Below are positions 61,585-64,000 of a stretch of 64,000 nucleotides of DNA, one piece after another. Each line of letters starts with the position of its first letter. Within the stretch, counting starts at the first letter, position 1. A model generated the notes under the pieces. The model had not been told where the DNA came from and made no database searches. It saw only the letters and a list, made by a program, of their open reading frames with translations. The DNA is from Pseudomonas sp. HMWF032 (GTDB lineage: Bacteria > Pseudomonadota > Gammaproteobacteria > Pseudomonadales > Pseudomonadaceae): NCBI RefSeq assembly GCF_003060885.1, contig NZ_QAIG01000005.1, forward strand, positions 787,982-851,981, in the 5' to 3' direction. Position numbers and translations under genes: made by a program.

Positions 61585-62550
61585 TTATTGTGGCAAGGAC
61601 AGGCGCAACGCGGTCACCAGTCCGGTGCTGTGTGATTCGGGCAGTATCCGGGTTGCGTGGTCGGTAATCTGGTCCGGGGTGATGGGGAGGCCTTTTGCAT
61701 CAAGCCCCACCAGGCTGATACCGGCCTTGAGGCTGATAAAGCCTTCGCTGGTCTTGAAGGCCTTGAGGTTGATGCCTTCATGCAGGCGTTTGAAGCTGCT
61801 GGGTGAGCACTCATGCAGATCGGCCAGCAAGGTAATCAGGCCGAAGTGGCACTCATCCAGGCGTACCAGAACATCCAGCGGCCGCACCAGTTGTTGCAGG
61901 CGCCGGGCCACGCCGGTCAGCAGTTCGTTGTAGAAGGCATCGCCATGCCGCTGGTGCAGCTCATGCATGTCCTGTAGGCCAATCAGCAGGTAGCAGAGCG
62001 CGCCGCCACGGGATTCAACCTGGCGCAGGCTGTCGAGCATCTTCTGGTGCAGGTAGCGGTTGTTGCCCAGGCCGGTGAGCGGATCGATCAGGTTGCGCTT
62101 TTCCAGGCTGGCGATGTTTTCGGTGAGCAGGCGGTTTTCCTGCAACAGGCGTTGCAGGGTGTTGCACAGGCGATCGGCGGCGAAGATGCGCGGCACCAGT
62201 TGTTCGTTCATCGCGGCCTTGCTGATGAAGTCATCGACACCGCTGTCGAAGGCTTCACCCAAGACGTTTTCGCCTTCCTTGCCGGTGAGCAGGATGACGT
62301 AGGTGTAGTGATGAGCCATTTCGTCGAACTGGCGTACTTTCACGGTCAGCTCCAGGCCGTTCATCTCCGGCATCAGCCAGTCGGCGAGCAGCACACTGGC
62401 CGGGCGCTGCTCCAGCAGGCTGATGGCTTCGGCGGCGCTGCTGGCAAAACGCAGATCCTGATAGCCCGCCTGGGTCAGGACGCGCCCGATCATGGCGCTG
62501 GAGAACTTGGCGTCATCGACGACCAAAATGCTCAGGTGGGGGTTCGGCAT
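61585..62550 (-). CDS. Response regulator with degenerate GGDEF domain
   Basis: This 321-residue protein has a receiver domain (about 5-122) with the acidic pair D12-D13, phospho-acceptor D57 (LLADWLMPEMNG), switch T89 and K111. A helical linker is followed by a GGDEF-fold domain (about 150-310) that begins with LIDPLTGLGNNRYL, but the active-site loop reads R230-L-D-E-C234 instead of GGDEF. It should not make c-di-GMP and may bind nucleotide or a partner instead. It is 12 bases upstream of panE, likely in one operon with the kinase. The P. aeruginosa counterpart is PA4396. Confidence 0.88.
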   Translation of the reverse strand: MPNPHLSILVVDDAKFSSAMIGRVLTQAGYQDLRFASSAAEAISLLEQRPASVLLADWLMPEMNGLELTVKVRQFDEMAHHYTYVILLTGKEGENVLGEAFDSGVDDFISKAAMNEQLVPRIFAADRLCNTLQRLLQENRLLTENIASLEKRNLIDPLTGLGNNRYLHQKMLDSLRQVESRGGALCYLLIGLQDMHELHQRHGDAFYNELLTGVARRLQQLVRPLDVLVRLDECHFGLITLLADLHECSPSSFKRLHEGINLKAFKTSEGFISLKAGISLVGLDAKGLPITPDQITDHATRILPESHSTGLVTALRLSLPQ

Positions 62551-62700
62551 GTGCAGGCTCGCTAGGGTAAATCACAAGGACCCGCGACTTCGCCGGGCAG
62601 TGTTTGTTGCTCCCGCTATATAATGGCCGGGTTTTTTTATCGTCAAGCCAGGCGTGTCCCATTCGTGATGCAGGGCGCGCCGTCTATCTGGAGCAAACCC

Positions 62701-63180
62701 ATGCCTTCGTTCGACGTGGTGTCCGAGCTGGACAAACATGAAGTTACCAACGCCATCGATAACGCCATCAAAGAGCTGGAACGTCGCTATGACCTGCGTG
62801 GTAAAGGTAGCTTTGAGCTGAAAGAGCTGACTGTCAACCTGACGGCCGATGCGGATTTTCAGTTAGAACAGCTGATCGAGATTCTCAAGCTGGCGCTGGT
62901 CAAGCGCAAGATCGATGTGCAATGTCTGGAGTTCAAGGACGCCTATGCGTCGGGCAAGAGCGTCAAGCAGGAGGTGATTCTGCGCGAGGGCATCGAGAAA
63001 GAGCTGGCGAAGAAGATCGTCGCTCATATCAAAGACAGCAAGCTCAAGGTCCAGGCTGCTATCCAGGGTGAGCAGGTGCGTATTACTGGCAAGAAGCGCG
63101 ATGATCTGCAAGAAGCAATCGCCTCGCTGCGCGCCAAGGAATTCGGCATGCCGCTGCAGTTCAACAACTTCCGCGATTAA
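62701..63180 (+). CDS. yajQ: YajQ-family cyclic-di-GMP-binding protein
   Basis: This 159-residue protein has two repeated ferredoxin-like halves, with the [18 protein letters not shown] opening and the conserved [18 protein letters not shown] segment. YajQ proteins bind c-di-GMP and, in Xanthomonas and Pseudomonas, nucleotides tied to transcription control. The frame is open to 62623 but ATG 62701 is the family start. It is divergent from the degenerate GGDEF protein. Confidence 0.95.
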   Translation: MPSFDVVSELDKHEVTNAIDNAIKELERRYDLRGKGSFELKELTVNLTADADFQLEQLIEILKLALVKRKIDVQCLEFKDAYASGKSVKQEVILREGIEKELAKKIVAHIKDSKLKVQAAIQGEQVRITGKKRDDLQEAIASLRAKEFGMPLQFNNFRD

Positions 63181-63278
63181 ACCCTTGTCGCCACATGGCG
63201 TCGCACACGGCTCGATGCGTCTGACCGTCATGGCTTGCCATGGCGGTTGCCTTTAAAGCTGAGGAAAAAGGAGCACCC

Positions 63279-64000
63279 ATGGAAATGAATGTCGAGCAAT
63301 TGGCCAAGGTGTCGGAGGCCTGGCTGCCTGTGGTACTGGAGTACAGCGGTAAGCTTGCGCTGGCGCTGATTACTTTTCTGATCGGTTGGTGGCTGGTCGG
63401 TAAGCTGACCACCAGCATTGGCCGTTTGCTGTCTCTGCGTCAGGTAGATCGCGCCCTCGGCAGCTTTATCGGCAGCTTGGTCAGTATCGTCCTCAAAGTC
63501 TTGCTGATGATCAGTGTGGCGTCGATGGTGGGGGTTGAAACCACCTCGTTTATCGCCATGATCGGTGCGGCAGGCCTGGCGATTGGTCTGGCGCTGCAGG
63601 GCAGTCTGGCTAACTTTGCCGGAGGCGTGCTGATCATGCTGTTCCGGCCGTTCCGTGCCGGGGACTGGATTGAGGCACAGGGCGTGGCGGGAAGCGTCGA
63701 CAGCATCCAGATTTTCCATACCACGCTGAAAACGGCGGACAACAAGGTCGTGATCGTACCCAACGGCAGTCTGTCAAACGGCCACATCACCAACTACTCC
63801 CGCGAAGCGTTCCGTCGCGTGGATATCAACCTGGGCATCGACTACGCCAGTGATATCAAGCAGGCCCGTGAGGTTCTCTTGACGATTGCCGCCGACCCGC
63901 GGGTGCAGCGTGATCCCGAGCCAGTGGTGCTGGTGACCGGGCTGGGTGAGAGTGCCATCAACCTGTCGTTGCGTGTCTGGGTCGCCACTGCGGATTTCTG
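63279..64000 (+). CDS. mscS: Small-conductance mechanosensitive channel MscS (3' end cut)
   Basis: This gene runs off the window, so its end is not seen; 240 codons are present. Three membrane helices are visible (about 24-50, 58-85, 90-115). The pore-lining helix TM3 has the G/A-rich GAAGLAIGLALQGSLANFAGG, then the beta domain (GDWIEAQGVAGSVDSIQIF, VPNGSLSN) and the start of the alpha/beta domain. MscS releases solutes on hypo-osmotic shock. An AAAAAGGAG ribosome site precedes the ATG. It follows yajQ by 98 bases. Confidence 0.93.
   Translation, partial: MEMNVEQLAKVSEAWLPVVLEYSGKLALALITFLIGWWLVGKLTTSIGRLLSLRQVDRALGSFIGSLVSIVLKVLLMISVASMVGVETTSFIAMIGAAGLAIGLALQGSLANFAGGVLIMLFRPFRAGDWIEAQGVAGSVDSIQIFHTTLKTADNKVVIVPNGSLSNGHITNYSREAFRRVDINLGIDYASDIKQAREVLLTIAADPRVQRDPEPVVLVTGLGESAINLSLRVWVATADF

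Overview
The window is chromosomal DNA of a Pseudomonas species (Gammaproteobacteria), GC-rich and densely coding. From about 17.1 kb to the right end, the gene order matches, as I remember it, the Pseudomonas aeruginosa PAO1 block PA4437 to PA4394: glxA-like regulator, acyl-CoA dehydrogenase, aldo/keto reductase, rplM-rpsI, petABC, sspAB, dolP-gmhA/diaA-yraN-lpoA, rsmI, rnpB, the mra/dcw cluster, lpxC, secA, argJ, mutT, a sensor kinase, a response regulator, yajQ and mscS. The species cannot be named from the sequence alone. Many genes overlap by 1 to 8 bases, which suggests translational coupling.

Layout. (1) 0-17 kb is a more variable neighbourhood: a Tat-exported agmatine-deiminase-like enzyme, an exported amidohydrolase, a zinc alcohol dehydrogenase, RluE, a globin, an Lrp regulator, a MAPEG protein, a zinc/iron-type CDF exporter, a lipoprotein, the helicase HrpB, two periplasmic solute-binding proteins flanking a short-chain dehydrogenase, a VOC protein, a YciC-type membrane protein, a NYN nuclease-like protein, a DEDDh exonuclease and a small DUF6435-type gene that runs through its own terminator. 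(2) 17-22 kb: an alpha-helical exported protein, the GlxA regulator, the acyl-CoA dehydrogenase and the aldo/keto reductase. (3) 22-31 kb: ribosomal proteins, cytochrome bc1, stringent starvation proteins and the envelope cluster that serves PBP1A activation and outer membrane integrity. (4) 31-51 kb: RNase P RNA, then the complete division and cell wall cluster mraZ-rsmH-ftsL-ftsI-murE-murF-mraY-murD-ftsW-murG-murC-ddl-ftsQ-ftsA-ftsZ, followed by lpxC. This makes lipid II from UDP-MurNAc precursors, flips and polymerises it at the septum, and places the Z-ring; LpxC commits material to lipid A. (5) 51-64 kb: SecA, ArgJ, a GST, a Nudix fusion, an RluA-type pseudouridine synthase, a cobalamin adenosyltransferase, a membrane histidine kinase, a ketopantoate-reductase-like protein, a REC plus degenerate-GGDEF protein, YajQ and the start of an MscS channel.

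Most of the window is conserved housekeeping DNA. I found no CRISPR array, phage, transposon, defence island or biosynthetic cluster, and no clear new multi-gene system. The observations most worth a second look are an intrinsic terminator lying inside the DUF6435 reading frame (a possible non-stop mRNA), a structured leader with an overlapping mini-ORF before secA, a structured intergenic element near 8.1-8.3 kb, a hairpin plus five 8-bp tandem repeats near 57.9 kb, and a degenerate GGDEF protein beside the nucleotide-binding protein YajQ.
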